A stretch of 64,000 bases of DNA from Liolophura sinensis. Taxonomy: Eukaryota; Mollusca; Polyplacophora; Chitonida; Chitonidae. Below, piece by piece: positions 37,212-49,600 of the stretch. The notes beneath the pieces are model-generated. The model saw only the letters and a list, made by a program, of their open reading frames with translations, made no database searches and was not told where the DNA came from. The translations under genes and the position numbers were made by a program. The stretch spans positions 4,689,001-4,753,000 of the forward strand of contig NC_088299.1 in assembly GCF_032854445.1 (NCBI RefSeq), read 5' to 3'. Position 1 is the first letter of the stretch; the number at the start of each line of letters is the position of its first letter.

Positions 37212-37472
37212 CTAAAATGATACCAAATTTACGCTGATTGATTGTTTTGGAAATCTCCGGCATAGCCTCTTTAAAATGCCTTTTAAATCTTTAATTACAG
37301 CATCGTCATGCGGCAAAGCAGTCAAGTCGAAAACAATCATCTCACCATACAGAAACCAGTTTGCTAGGCATACCATACGCATGTCACCCACATCAAGGAC
37401 AACGTCATATTTTAAACGCTGTTGTCCTATTCTGTTTACGGGGCCCACAAGGGAAAGGTCTGTGTTAGTCGC
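37212..37472 (-). pseudogene. Unrecognised coding-looking fragment
   Basis: A minus-strand frame of about 85 codons has protein-like composition: a charged C-terminal helix-like stretch after 'LTALPHDDAVIKDLKGILKR', preceded by 'KYDVVLDVGD'. It follows an in-frame TAG, with acceptor-like CAG at its left border in transcript terms. I do not recognise the family. It could be an isolated exon, a gene relic or chance. Confidence 0.25.
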
Positions 37473-38186
37473 CTTCGGATAAATGGCTGAGGTGACCTAC
37501 TCTTCTCTACCCTGTTGGATACCTTATGGGGAAGTCTCTGCATGGGCGTAGGAAACTAAGCGATGTGCGGAGAGAAAAATCACACCATTTCTCTGAAAAC
37601 CTGACAGCGCCGTTGACGTAGGCATGACCGTAGTCAAAATACCGGAGAGGTGGTTATGAACATGCAACCTCCCAAGGAATGAATAATGACGGAATCTGAG
37701 CTAATGCAAACAGCAATAGGCCTATTTCATGTAGATATTTTGAAAATTATTATACATTGTGTACGCTGCATTCATTTTGTGCTGATGATATGCGCATTTA
37801 CACATTTATTATTTTAAAATGGAAAAAAATGTACAGCGCATACTGATAAAACATATTAAATGCTGTAAAATATTAGTGCCAACATTTTAAAATGTTACAT
37901 TGTTTTCATAATATTAGATTACAACATTCTTAACAATTATAATGCGAAGCACGTTTCGTAAAAGCCTTAAGGTGACAAAAATTGCGTTAAATCACAACAT
38001 TTTCAAAGCATTTTGTGACCTGTTTAATTTGTAACACTTCATGGAAAGTGTTGACGTAGCATTATACTAAGTGATACTGTCCGTCTCCGCCACTGCTAAA
38101 TTGTAAGATTTAATATTGTTAAAGTTACACTGTACAAAACAGTCCGGTATTAAGGGACTAGGAAAGTGTAAGTGATACTCCATTAA

Positions 38187-38238
<52 letters not shown>

Positions 38239-39194
38239 GAAAAACGACTTCGTCTCCTCTCTTTGTGGAAACCTACTGAAAGTCTAATAATAAAATTTCA
38301 TTTCAGTCAACGTGATTACGTTTACAGCAACTTCCTCTGTCAGAATAATTCCAAAAATCCATGTCTCAATTAAGACTGTATACCTTAATCTGACACTGGG
38401 GTCAGCCCATAAACATGGTTTATTTAATGTACATTGACCGCTGTTAAAAACATCCGGTCATCGAGTGGGGTCAGTGAGTGCATGCATCCAGACCCTGCTT
38501 TGTGCATGCATCCAGACCCTGCTTTCCTGTCCGAGCTAACATTTGACCCGTACTGCCTGTGATTAAGAGCGAACTCGCCACCCGGACTAAGTCTTACGTA
38601 ATGTCGCTGTATGCATGAGCAGTGTGAGTGTCAAATATAAGGCTGTATGCTTAGCGCTCGTACACTGGCCAACTGGGTCAGTTTGCACTGGCGATAGAGG
38701 TCAGGGAGGCTAACCCACGGCATAGGCTTACCGGACAGATAACCGGTCCAGCTAGCAAGCGGGTGAGTAACCTATGCCCTGGGGAAAAAGCAGCCCACGA
38801 TTCATTCATTCATTCATGTTTCGTAAAAAAAAAGGTTAAAAAAAGGGTAAATTGGACCGTGGGCATGCACATGTGTAATGACCGGCTTGATCTGTTCAGT
38901 CACAAGCTGCACGGCGCTATTGGATCACGTCGATTCACGTTTGCAATTAATGATATGCACGTCAAAAAGAGGCTCAGTGAAAGCCAATTTGAAGTGTCCA
39001 ATGAAAACCCAAAGCGCGGGAAATTCGATATTTCTTCATAAGGCAGTCTCAGCGAGGCAAGGCTGTTAATTCATTTAAGCCAATTTGCTTTGCACTGAGA
39101 TAATATATTTAATGTTCTTAAAATGATATGCATTATTTCATAAATGTATTCAGGAAGGCCTTGAGATGGAACGGACGAATTTCCATACAACCTA
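37473..39194. other. Non-coding spacer with simple repeats
   Basis: No supported gene. It holds a (TA)n microsatellite at 38191-38235 and a 24-bp direct duplication (GTGCATGCATCCAGACCCTG) at about 38478-38525. Confidence 0.45.
38191..38235. repeat. (AT)n microsatellite
   Basis: About 45 bp of alternating A and T. Confidence 0.95.
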
Positions 39195-40522
39195 TCGTGT
39201 ATTGTCCTCACTGTATACGGGGACATGTGCCTATATTACGGACGATATCCACCCAGCACACTCCTCACTGTACCAGGGGCATTTGCCTGTATAACGGATG
39301 ATGTCAATCCAGCACATTCCTCACTATATACGGGGACATATGGGCCTACATAACGGACAATGCCCATCCAGTACACTTCTCACTGTATACGGGAACATGT
39401 GCTTGTATAGCGGACGAATGTCCACCCAGCACACCTCTCACTATATACGGGGACATATGTGCCTACATAACGGACAATGCCCATCCAGCACACTTCTCAC
39501 TGTATACGGGGACATGTGCGTGTATAGCCGACGAATGTCCACCCAGCACACCCCTCACTATGTACGGAGACATATGTGCCTACATAACGGACAGTGCCCA
39601 TCCAGTACACTTCTCACTATACACGGGGACACGTGCCCACATAACGGACGAATGTCCACCCAATACACTTTTCACTATATACGGGGAGATGTTTCTATAT
39701 AACGGACAATGTCCATCCATCACACTCCTCACTGTATACGGGACGTGTGCCTACATAACGGACGAATGCCCACTCAGCACACTCCTCACTGTATGCGAGG
39801 ACACGTTCCAACATAGGGGACGAATGTCCACCCAGCAAACACCTCACTGTATACGAGGACACGTGCGTACATCATGGACAATGCCAATCTAGCACACTCC
39901 TCACTATATACGGGAACATGTGTTAACATAACGGACGAATGTCCACTCAGCACACTCCTCACTATATGCGAGGACACGTTTCAACATAACTGACGAATGT
40001 CCACCCAGCGAACACCTCACTATATACGAGGACACGTGCGTACATAATGGACAATGCCAATCTAGCACACTCCTCACTATATACGGGAACATGTGCCTAC
40101 ATAACGGACGAATGTCCACTCAGCACACTCCTCACTATATGCGAGGACACGTTTCAACATAACTTACGAATGTCCACCCAGCACACCCCTCGCTATATAT
40201 GAGGACACGTGCGTACATAATGGACAATGCCAATCCAGCACACACCTCACTATTTACGGGGACATGTGCCTACATAACGGACGAATGTCCACTCAGCACA
40301 CTCCTCACTGTATGCGAGGACACGTTCCAACATAACGGACGAATGTCCACCCAGCAAACACCTCACTATATATGAGGACACGTGCGTACATAATGGATGA
40401 TGCCAACCCAGCACACACCTCACTGTACACGGGGAGACATGCCCACATAACGGACGAATATCCACCCAGCACACTTCTCACTGTATACGTGAACATGTTT
40501 CTGTATAACGGACAATGTCCAT
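39195..40522. repeat. ~59-bp minisatellite with 2- and 3-unit higher-order repeats
   Basis: About 22 copies of a roughly 58-60-bp unit made of CACTCCTCACTATATACGGG, ACATGTGCCTACATAACGG and ACGAATGTCCACCCAG. In the left half, GACGAATGTCCAC and GACAATGCCCATC variants alternate (2-unit period, about 118-120 bp). In the right half a 3-unit block of about 177 bp repeats, beginning near 39865, 40042, 40210 and 40383. Open frames on both strands are by-products. The right end meets a SINE-A fragment. Confidence 0.92.
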
Positions 40523-40635
40523 CGAGGGCTTTCCCCGGGTTCAGCCCGGTTTCCTCCCACCATAATGCTGGCCACCGTCATTATAAGTGAAATACTCTTG
40601 AGCACGGCGTAAAACACCAATAAAGTAAAAAAAAA
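40523..40635 (+). mobile_element. SINE-A fragment (3' part)
   Basis: Starts within the core (TTTCCCCGGGTTCAGCCCGG) and runs through 'CACCATAATGCTGGCC' to the A-rich tail. It directly abuts the minisatellite. Confidence 0.88.
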
Positions 40636-41029
40636 CGACTGTTCAACAGGCAAAGAACTTTTTTACTTGGAAATTAACAAATCTAATTTGGGAGCATGAA
40701 ACCGTAAACAATGAAGGCTATTTCAGAGGTGGTATTTCAGAGGTTGGATATTTGTTATTAGGCCTATATTTATTTTATTTGTTTTTACGTTTTATGGGGC
40801 AAATGTAAGACTTCATCCGAAACAGTGGACACTCAGTGCATGAATGACTAAATTAGTATTTAACGCCACATCGACAATGTTTCAGCCATTTTCTCTCGAG
40901 AACATTTTAAAACCAAAAATCAACTTAAATAAGAACATTCCTATTCATGTAATAGAGACAGACATTAAACCACTTAAAATCAAATGTCGGTTATATATCA
41001 CATTAATAATAATTTATAACTTTCGCAAA

Positions 41030-41935
41030 TGTACTCTTACTTGGTACACGTAATCGTAGTCTCGCTTTTCCAAGCGTGCAATGGTTTCTTCCAAATATAC
41101 TCTCTGGCTGGATTTTGCAAATGTACCGGTAATTTGGTTTTTCCAAATGTACACGCATTACCTTTCCCAATGTATGTTCTCGCCTTTCCTTATTTGCTAA
41201 CCTTTCCAAATGTAGCCTACTGTCAAATTGACTTTTTCAAATGTATATAGCTTTTCCAAACTACTCTGCCTTTACAAGTTTCTTTTCCAGTTGACTCTGG
41301 CTTTTCCAAGTTTCCTTTCCAAATGTACTCTGAGTTTCCCAAATGTACACTGGCTTTTTCAAGTGTACTCTGGCTTTTCCATACGCACACTAGCTTCTCC
41401 ACATGTACTCTGGCTTTTCTATATGTACTTTGGATTTTCCAAGTTTCTTTTACAAATGTACTCTTGCTTTTCCAAATGTCCACTAATCTTTCCAAAGGTA
41501 CAGTGGCTTTCCAAATGTACACTAGGTTTTCCTAATGTAATCTGGCTTTTCAAAATTTACTCGTGTTTTTTTCCAAATGTACTGTAGACTTTCCAAACGT
41601 AAACTAGCCTTTCCAAATGTAGCCTGTTTTTTCCGCCTTTCTTTTCCAAAAGTACAAGTGCTCTGGCTTTCCCAGATGTACACTAGCTTTTCGAAACACA
41701 CTCCGGCTTTTTCCAAATATACTCTGGCTTTTCGAAATGTTCTATGGCTTTTCGAAATGTTCTATGGCTTTTTACTCCTGATTTTCCACATGTATTCTGG
41801 TTTTTCCAAATGCACTCCTATTTTTCCAAATTTACTTTGGCTTTTATAAATGTACCGCTGCTTCTCCAAATGTACTCTGGCTTTTTCCAGATTTACTCTG
41901 GCTACTCTAAATGTACTGTCTTTGTCATGAACAAA
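41030..41935. repeat. ~20-bp minisatellite (TTTTCCAAATGTACTCTGGC)
   Basis: About 40-45 imperfect copies of a 20-bp unit with many small indels, pyrimidine-rich on the plus strand. Phe/Ser-rich and Lys/Glu-rich open frames on the two strands are artefacts of it. Confidence 0.93.
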
Positions 41936-43011
41936 TGGAATCGAGTCTATGATCCCAGGCCAGTCTGTTTGGTCAGCAGAAGCCGTCCCCGATATCACAT
42001 ACACAACTGTGATTTTCAGGTATAATTATAGGTTCAATTTTATGACTTTCCTTTGCCTTTCGCAAGTCGCTTTCTGCTCCACACAATCATTACACGAACT
42101 CCACAATAACCGTATATTCGAAAGAAATATTGTTTATGTAATCTGATGTATAAATTTGTTTCTTATTAGCCCCACAAACAGCTAGACATTTAATTGGGCG
42201 TAAAATACTACCCGCGATTATAAAACCAGAGAATTGAATTTATATTACAGCAAATTTTTACATCATGGGTAAATAATAAAAAAAAATCAGAATTGTGAGC
42301 ATATATGATCAATACACCGTGAACCCTGATGTGATCCCTCTCAATGTTTCTCTTACAAATCGTGTTTACTCATTAATTCGAGTATTTTTTTAAAACCAGC
42401 CATCATGCAAAATCAGATAATGTGTTACATATTTTTACAGCAGAATATTTTATTATTTCTGTTAAAAGAGGACAGCTTTATTTCAATGCAGACAGTAATA
42501 TAATGGAAAAGCATCTTAAAATCGATGTCATTAACTCCGAGGCTTTTTAAGAGACTGTAATTTTTGTTGCAAAAGGTATTAAGGATTGATCAAGTTAGTT
42601 GAAATTAATCGTTCAAAATGTGTTTATTGTGGCGCAGAGGGATTTAATTATTCAGATTATGGTTAGTTAATGGCCAACTGGCGCTCTAAAGTCTGGAATC
42701 GCTGGCCTTTTTTCCATACTGTAACAGCGAGATAGGCCTTTCCCAACAAAATTCAACGCATTACACAGTCGTAATATTTCTGCTCTCGTTGGAAACACAG
42801 AATGGTCGCCTGGGTATTATCGCTTTTAAAGCATTTTGTTCAATTGATTTATTTTTAAAAAAAGGAGACCCGACGAAACAAGCCGAAATTCTATATGTCT
42901 CAATTTGTCTGCATACCGACGCTTTTTCTGTTATCTTCCCCTGAATCGTATAGTTTTGTGACATGTACAGTTCGTCAATGCAAGCATATCTAGGCGTACG
43001 AACTATACAGA
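41936..43011. other. Non-coding spacer
   Basis: No supported gene or RNA gene. Confidence 0.4.
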
Positions 43012-43102
43012 GGGCCTGTGTGGTCGAGCTGCTTAGCGTGCCAGCGTGTCGCAGTGGTCCTGGAGACTCTCACCGAAGCGGTCGCTGTGAGTTCAAATGA
43101 GC
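43012..43102 (+). mobile_element. SINE-A head-only fragment
   Basis: Only the tRNA-like head is present: 'GGGCCTGTGTGGTCGAGCTG', then 'GGAGACTCTCACC' and 'TGTGAGTTCAAATGAG'. The core and tail are missing. Confidence 0.75.
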
Positions 43103-43547
43103 TGTACGCAGTTATATGTGCAAATGTGACCGCAATTTACGCTAATTACTTCGAGTGGAGACAGGTTTTGGATCTACCTCTATTTTCTGTATACTTGCAC
43201 AAAAATCCCCCTGAGCATTAATTCCAAGTTTACCACTGACTTTTCCAGATTTCTCCCGATTTCAGGTTCGAGTGGCGCACTTGGATAAGAATTCACGAAA
43301 GGTTTTCGTTCTACTCCTATTTTCTGTAGACGTTTTTGGGGTTATAACTTCCAACGTCATTTCAGATGTAGAGGCGTGGTAGGGCCTATATAGTGATCGC
43401 TTAAATATAATGTCAAACCAAATGAAGTCATCTCTTACTATTTCGTACTTGGTGAAGCTTGAATCACGTCATCATATAGTTATCATAAGTATAGATCTAG
43501 TGTAGAGCTCTGTTTAAAAATCATCTTTCTTCCTTTCTAGATCCAGG

Positions 43548-43828
43548 TAAAGCGGTAGATCCAGGGTCACACTAAAGACCTTGAAAGAGGAAGTTGTAGC
43601 TTCCTCACTTGGCGTTCAGCATGAAGGGTATAGTGCAACGACTGGTTGACCCGTACCAGTATAATGGCTTGGGTACGGGGCTGCTTGAAGCAGCACTGGT
43701 TGTAAAAGCGGTGGAAATCCGTCCTGCAACAGGGAGGCACATTACATGCACTCTAAGGACTCCTTCGTCGTCATGTGACTGAAAAATTGTTAAGTACGAC
43801 GTAAACCACAAGCACTCACTCACTCCAT
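43548..43828 (+). mobile_element. SINE-B copy (plus)
   Basis: In reverse relative to the copy at 63289-63619: 'CTTGGCGTTCAGCATGAAGG', then 'TGACTGAAAAATTGTTAAG' and a tail CACTCACTCACTCC at the right. The tRNA-like head at the left is degenerate. Confidence 0.8.
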
Positions 43829-44035
43829 TCTATGATGTAAGTGAAGATGTATGTCGAGGTCTTCCCACGAAAGTCGCGACACGTTCACAACCCGTTTTAC
43901 ACACCTGTCGCAACATTACGTCAAGCGCTTTTGCCAAGGTTATGAATTGCTTCACTGTGTTGCCCTTGAAGTTACGCCAGGTTTGCGACTGCTTCGTATG
44001 GCAGGTCCCAGTCGGCTTCTGTTCAAATCTGGCTA

Positions 44036-44833
44036 TTCCCAGTTTTCCGACCACTATTCCAGGTTTTCCCCTAGGTCATTCCAGATTTTTCACGGGGCTA
44101 TTCCAAGTTTTCCGCCGACTATTTCAGGTTTTCCCTTTAGCGATTCCAGGTTTCTCCAGTGGCTCTTCCAAGTTTTCTCTCTATTCTGGCCCCCCCACCC
44201 CCCCCACCCGACTATTCCAAGTTCATCCAAGAAATTCCAGGCTGTTCCCTTGGCTACTCCATGTTTTCTCTTGACTACATGTATATCAACAATTCCGCAT
44301 GACTATTCCAGGTTTTCCCCTACACTATTTCACGTTTCTCCCATGACTATTCCAGGTTTTCCCCTACACTATTTAACGTTTCTCCCATGACTATTCCAAG
44401 TTTTTCCCCTACACTATTTCACGTTTCTCCCATGACTATTCCAGGTTTCCCCAACACTATTTCACGTTTCTCTCATGACTATTCCAGGTTTCCCCTACAC
44501 TATTTCACATTTCTCCCATGGCTATTCCAGGCTTCCCCTACATTATTTCACGTTTCTCCCATGACTATTCCAGGTTTTCCCCTACACTATTTCACGTTTC
44601 TCCCATGACTATTCCTGGTTTTCCCCAACACTATTTCACGTTTCTCCCATGACTATTCCAGGTTTTCCCCTACACTATTTCACGTTTCTCCCATGACTAT
44701 TCCAGGTTTTCCCCTACACTATTTCACGTTTCTCCCATGACTATTCCAGGTTTTCCCCAACACTATTTCATGTTTCTCCCATGACTATTCCAGGTTTCCC
44801 CTGCACTATTTCACGTTTCTCCCATGACTATTC
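44036..44833. repeat. 44-bp minisatellite
   Basis: From about 44290, some 12 near-identical copies of a 43-44-bp unit: TTCCCCTACACTATTTCACG, then TTTCTCCCATGACTATTCCA. The left part (44036-44290) is an irregular series of shorter ACTATTCCAGGTTTTCC units, probably the ancestral form. Confidence 0.93.
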
Positions 44834-45218
44834 CTCCTTCCTGTCATTTTAGCTGGTTTTAAAACAGTCACTTTATTTTGAATGTTTTCCAATCAAAAGA
44901 TACAAGTTTCCTGGTTCTGGCATGTTCTCGTCACACGTTATGGCTGAAAAACAGTGAATGTGTCGTTTAACCCTTATCATTCATAGTAGGCTAAAAATTT
45001 AGTCAACAACTATGACCCATGTTCACGGACACAATGCAAGGTAACCCGGCGCCGAGAGACAAATGATTAATCTTGCCAGAGTGACCACGCATGCATCACT
45101 GTGCTCATATAGTGGAACTCAGGAGTTTAAAATGTGATTTTGGATTCTGTGTAATATTGTTTGTCGAGATTGTCAACCTGGGACTTGGTAACATGGTTTG
45201 CTGACATAATTCTACACG

Positions 45219-45620
45219 GAGTGATATCGAATGGTTTCCTGGTGTTTTCAGTCAGGTGGATATTTGATGGTTTCCAGGCGTTTTCATTTAGGGTGATATA
45301 TTTATTTATTTATTGGATTGGTGTTTTACGCCATGCTCAAGAATATTTCACTTATACGACGACGGCCAGCATTATGGTGAGAGGAAACCGGGCAGGGCCC
45401 GGGGGAAACCCACGACCATCTGCGGGTTGCTGGCAGATCTTCCCACATACGTCAAGGGTGATATAAGATGGTTACCTGGCTTTTTCATTAAAAAGTGATA
45501 TCGGATGGTTTCCTGATGTTTCTATCCAGGGAGATATCTTATGATTGCTGAGATCTCCAGTAAAGTGAATACCTGATGGCTTGCTGACGTTTCCATTCAT
45601 GGCGACATCGGATGATCGGA
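45219..45620. repeat. ~40-bp degenerate minisatellite interrupted by a SINE
   Basis: Diverged copies of GTGATATCGGATGGTTTCCT followed by a G(T)TTTTCAT-type spacer. The array is split by the SINE-A at 45301-45454. Confidence 0.75.
45301..45454 (-). mobile_element. SINE-A inserted in a minisatellite (minus)
   Basis: Tail at left, core to 'CTTCCCACATACGTCA'; no head. AGGGTGATATA occurs at both 45290-45300 and 45455-45465, an 11-bp perfect match consistent with a target-site duplication. AGGTGATAT-like strings also belong to the host repeat. Confidence 0.88.
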
Positions 45621-46627
45621 CGTTTATATCTATTTAATGAGATTCCTGCTCAGGTGGATATTGACTGGTTTACTGTTCTTTGTATTTGGTGGAATACTGA
45701 ATGGGTTTTGGGGATATCAAATCATTTACTGGCTTTTCTATATAACCACCAACCCCTCTCCCCTTCCCTCAAAATGGTTCCAATAGCGTATGACTATGTT
45801 GCTAGAGGTAAAATGTTTTCTGCAGTCTATTGTCAGCTGTGTTCCTGATATTTCTTTGGCGCTGATCAATAGACAAATTCCTGCATACTCAGAAATCTAT
45901 TTCAGACATTTTTTTTTTCCAGCAAATTCTTCGTTCTTTGTGATCTGATAAGAGGTGAACTACACCCGTAGGTTTCTCTGGCTGAACTCTGGTCTAGTAA
46001 CCGTCGCTTATACTAGTCAATCCAGTTGTATCTGTCAGAATTTGGATAAATAACCCAAATTTTGCACATCATTAAGATTCGCCTTATGCCTGACTTTGAG
46101 GTTGTTTGAAAAATGCAATTTTCGCATAACCAAAAGTAATCTTTTATAGAATGCATTTTTGAGAACAAAATAGATGTCATTTACTATAGTTATCTTTGCT
46201 TAGAAGATGTTCCTTGTTTTTCAGAATTGCAAAATTGCAAAGAAACATAAATAAATAAATAAGTAGATAAATGAATCAATATATTACCCCCCCACCCTTC
46301 CCACAAAAAAACAAAAAAAAAACAAAGTTGTTCTTCTAAAATGTTTACTCCCTGCATCGGTAATGTTTTATATACCATGAACAGTATGAATTTCTTCCTC
46401 AGATATTAAATAAACAGCTTTCCACGTTTGAGTGTGGAATCTGTAGTATTTGTCTGTTTCATGAATTCGAATCAGGTCAGACTATGAATCGGAATATGTT
46501 CTGGGTATTAAGAAATGTCAAAAATAAATGTGCCACTGCTGATCGCTGCAGTTGTCAAAATCCTGTATACATATTTTCATTGGTCGTTTGTTTAGCCTAG
46601 TTACATATTTGTATGTAAGAAGAGCTT
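45621..46627. other. Spacer downstream of CNOT10
   Basis: No gene is supported. The minus strand just past 46628 would be the CNOT10 3' UTR. Apart from the AATAAA overlapping the stop codon I saw no clear minus-strand AATAAA within several hundred bases. Confidence 0.4.
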
Positions 46628-46632
46628 TTATT
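46627..46632 (-). promoter_or_regulatory. AATAAA overlapping the CNOT10 stop codon
   Basis: On the minus strand the last codons read CAA-TAA-AAG, so AATAAA contains the TAA stop. If used it would give an almost absent 3' UTR; it may be coincidence. Confidence 0.25.
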
Positions 46633-49600
46633 GGCTGGCTGGTCCTTTGGCTGGGGCTTGCCACTGACTTGGAGGCTCTCCTGGTGCTGATTTGCTCACT
46701 TTCAGCTCCACTCTGTTGGGTGTTGTGTGACCAAAATAGTCCTTTATGATCACCTGGGCCATCTTCCTTCTACCTGCGGGACAGGATAAAAAAAAAATTT
46801 TGACTTTGATAAGGGAGATAACTCTTTTACAGATCTCGTTTAATCTAATAGGGTCAGGTTCCAGTTTACCCAGGTAATGTAAGGGTGGTAAGGGTGAGTT
46901 GAAAATTCGTGGCCAACAGACAATAAATGCTCAGGGCTAACTGCAGGAGGGTGTGGTGGGGGGAGGGGGGGAGGGGGGAGGTAAGTTTCCAGTTCAAAAT
47001 CTTTTGTCATTAAAGGTAAAAAAGTCCTACAGTACCATGTGACCTGTCAGAAATATTTGGGAAATTATTTTTGATTGCATATATTATAGGGCTTACCCAT
47101 GTTATAACATGTCCCTTTCACAACAACGTATTTAGAGCAAACAAAACCATACAGACAACTGAGGAGCCGAGCATTTGTGAAAGAAGTGGTCCTTTGTGAC
47201 AAGGCAGGTAATTAGTCATCGTTTTGTGGGATTTTTTTTTTTTTACCTTTGGTGAGAAATAGAGTTCAATATCAAAAACACCCCTATCACCTATTTTACC
47301 TTTTTTCTCCCTTCTCCGGGATGAACCAAGAATATAAATATAGAAATGATATATAAATAAGTTTGAAAAGTTCGCATAAGGACTTCAGGATTGTGGTTTG
47401 ACCATTCATTCAAAGTGTATTGAATTCTCACTGGGAAACCTTTCCTGTCTGAAGTAATTTGAGTTGTAGCTGTGTTTGCTGCAGGATTCGGCTGACTTAA
47501 AGTAAAACAAAGCTTAACTATGAAGTATGGTTCATTGTACTAGTTTCATATATTTCTTCAGATTTTTTTTTAAGTGTTGAAAGGTATTCAAATATTTTAA
47601 CTCTTTTGTGAATTATATGGGCCATACTGATGGTATCTAGGAACTCTGATGTCACATCACATTTTTTTTTTCTCATCTTCACCAGAAGGAAGGAATTTTT
47701 GGGAACATTATTGCACTTATGCTGCTCTTAGGTAAAAATAGTTACCCCAAAATTCAGTGTCATGATTAGAATTGGATAAACTTCCTGTGACATCAGGGAT
47801 CCTTACCTGTGTTAGTATGGTTCATAGAGCCCACCTTAAAATTTAAAATTAAAATGTTTGAGTGCCTTTAACTTTTTTCACAAAAATCTAAAAAAAATAA
47901 ATCAAAGTATGTTTATGCTTAGTTTTACGTGGTCTATTTAGTGATATCTACTCTGATTTTTAGAGGTCATTTCCTCTAAGTGTACTAGCAGTTAAATATG
48001 GTATTAACGTCAGTCCGGACTAAAGCCCAATATAAAACTCCCTCCCATCTGTAACAAAACGGTCTTAAGCTGTCGTACTTTCCTTGATTACGTCACAATA
48101 ATCGGTACAAGTGTGTTCATGAAACACGCATGAAGTACGCAAGCACTGTAATGATACAGAAGACAACAATATGTTCTACAACAATTAGGACTTCTGGTGC
48201 AGCTCATCCTTGAGTCTTCCTATGGTTTTGTGTTGGAACAAGATTGGTATTCCGATTTAAGCAGTTTAACAACTGGCCCCTGGTCATGCCTGCCCTTGTG
48301 ATGGAAGATTTGTGGGTACTCTCGTATCGTTGTAAGAGAACAGTGGTGAACCTGTCTTGGGCCCCAAGTCACCACTGGCCAGGGAAATGGAAGCACACTC
48401 CAACACAAGTTTAGAGGAGATAAGCTGTAAGAGTTGTTTCTTACCTTCAATCAGATCCAGGTAAAGTCTGAGGAAGTACATCTGAGCTGGTAGGGGAGTC
48501 CCAACAACTTTAGCACTCTGAAGACAAGACACACTGATTGACTGATTGATCGATTGATTGATTTTAATTAAACACCATACTCAGCAATTTCTCACTCGTT
48601 TATTTATTTATTTATTGATTTATTTGATTGGTGCTTTGCGCCATACTCAAGAATATTTCATTTATACAACGGCGGCCAGCATTATGGTGGGAGGAAACCC
48701 GGCAGAGCCCATGGGAAACCCATGACCATCTGCAAGTTGCTGTCAGACCTTCCCACTTACAGGCCAGAGAGGAAGCCAGCATGAGCTGGACATGAACTCA
48801 CAGCGACCGCATTGGTGAGAGACTCCTAAGTCATAACGCTGTGCTAGCGCGCTAACCAACTGAGCCATGGAGGCCCCTTTTTCACTCCTATCAGTTTAGT
48901 CAGTTTTTTGGGTGGAGGAGGCTGGAAGTACCTGTGGAAAACATCTACATCTGGCAAATTACTGAAGAACATTCCCATTTGGGATGGACATACCTGCATG
49001 TCATATTGCTTGTATTTGTGATATGATCAAGAGAATCTCAAAATGTAACATGTCTGTCATTCAGATCATCATGGCTACTACTCTAATTCCTCAACTTTTT
49101 GGCATATGAGAGAGAAACTTTGAGTCAAATTTATGCACCTTTTTCATTTGATTTTGGAGACAAAACTACATTGGTTGGGCTGGCCAATTTCACAAAAAGT
49201 ATAATTTTATCAGTGTAAACAGGACAATGCCTTCAGAATATACTAACATAAACACCAAAGAATTACAGTATTAGAGAAAACGTTCATTCCTTCCAGTTAC
49301 ATGAGTGACTGACCGATACGGCTGAGTACTTTAGAGAGAAACTAAAATAAAATCTGGGAGAATCATTGTTTTATCATAAATACTTGCAATGGCATCATCA
49401 GCAATCTTAAAGCACCAATCTAAGATAAACAGAACTCTTAGAACCATACAAAATAACTTATTTTACACATAATGCGTACTGTGAAGAGGAGACATAAGTT
49501 CATGCATCAGCCTGTGTTGTTTGTGAGGAGACTGTATCAAAGGGAGGTAATAACAGCTGGGATACCTTAATGCTTTGGATGCCCCATATTGATCTCTATC

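Noticed and set aside
39298-40653. Open frames with repeated His/Cys/Tyr motifs
   Set aside because: They are translations of the ~59-bp minisatellite on both strands, with no unique sequence.
41228-42025. Phe/Ser/Cys-rich and Lys-rich open frames
   Set aside because: They are products of the 20-bp minisatellite and its complement.
43851-44608. 179-codon and shorter Phe/Pro-rich frames
   Set aside because: They lie in the 44-bp minisatellite; composition and period match the repeat.
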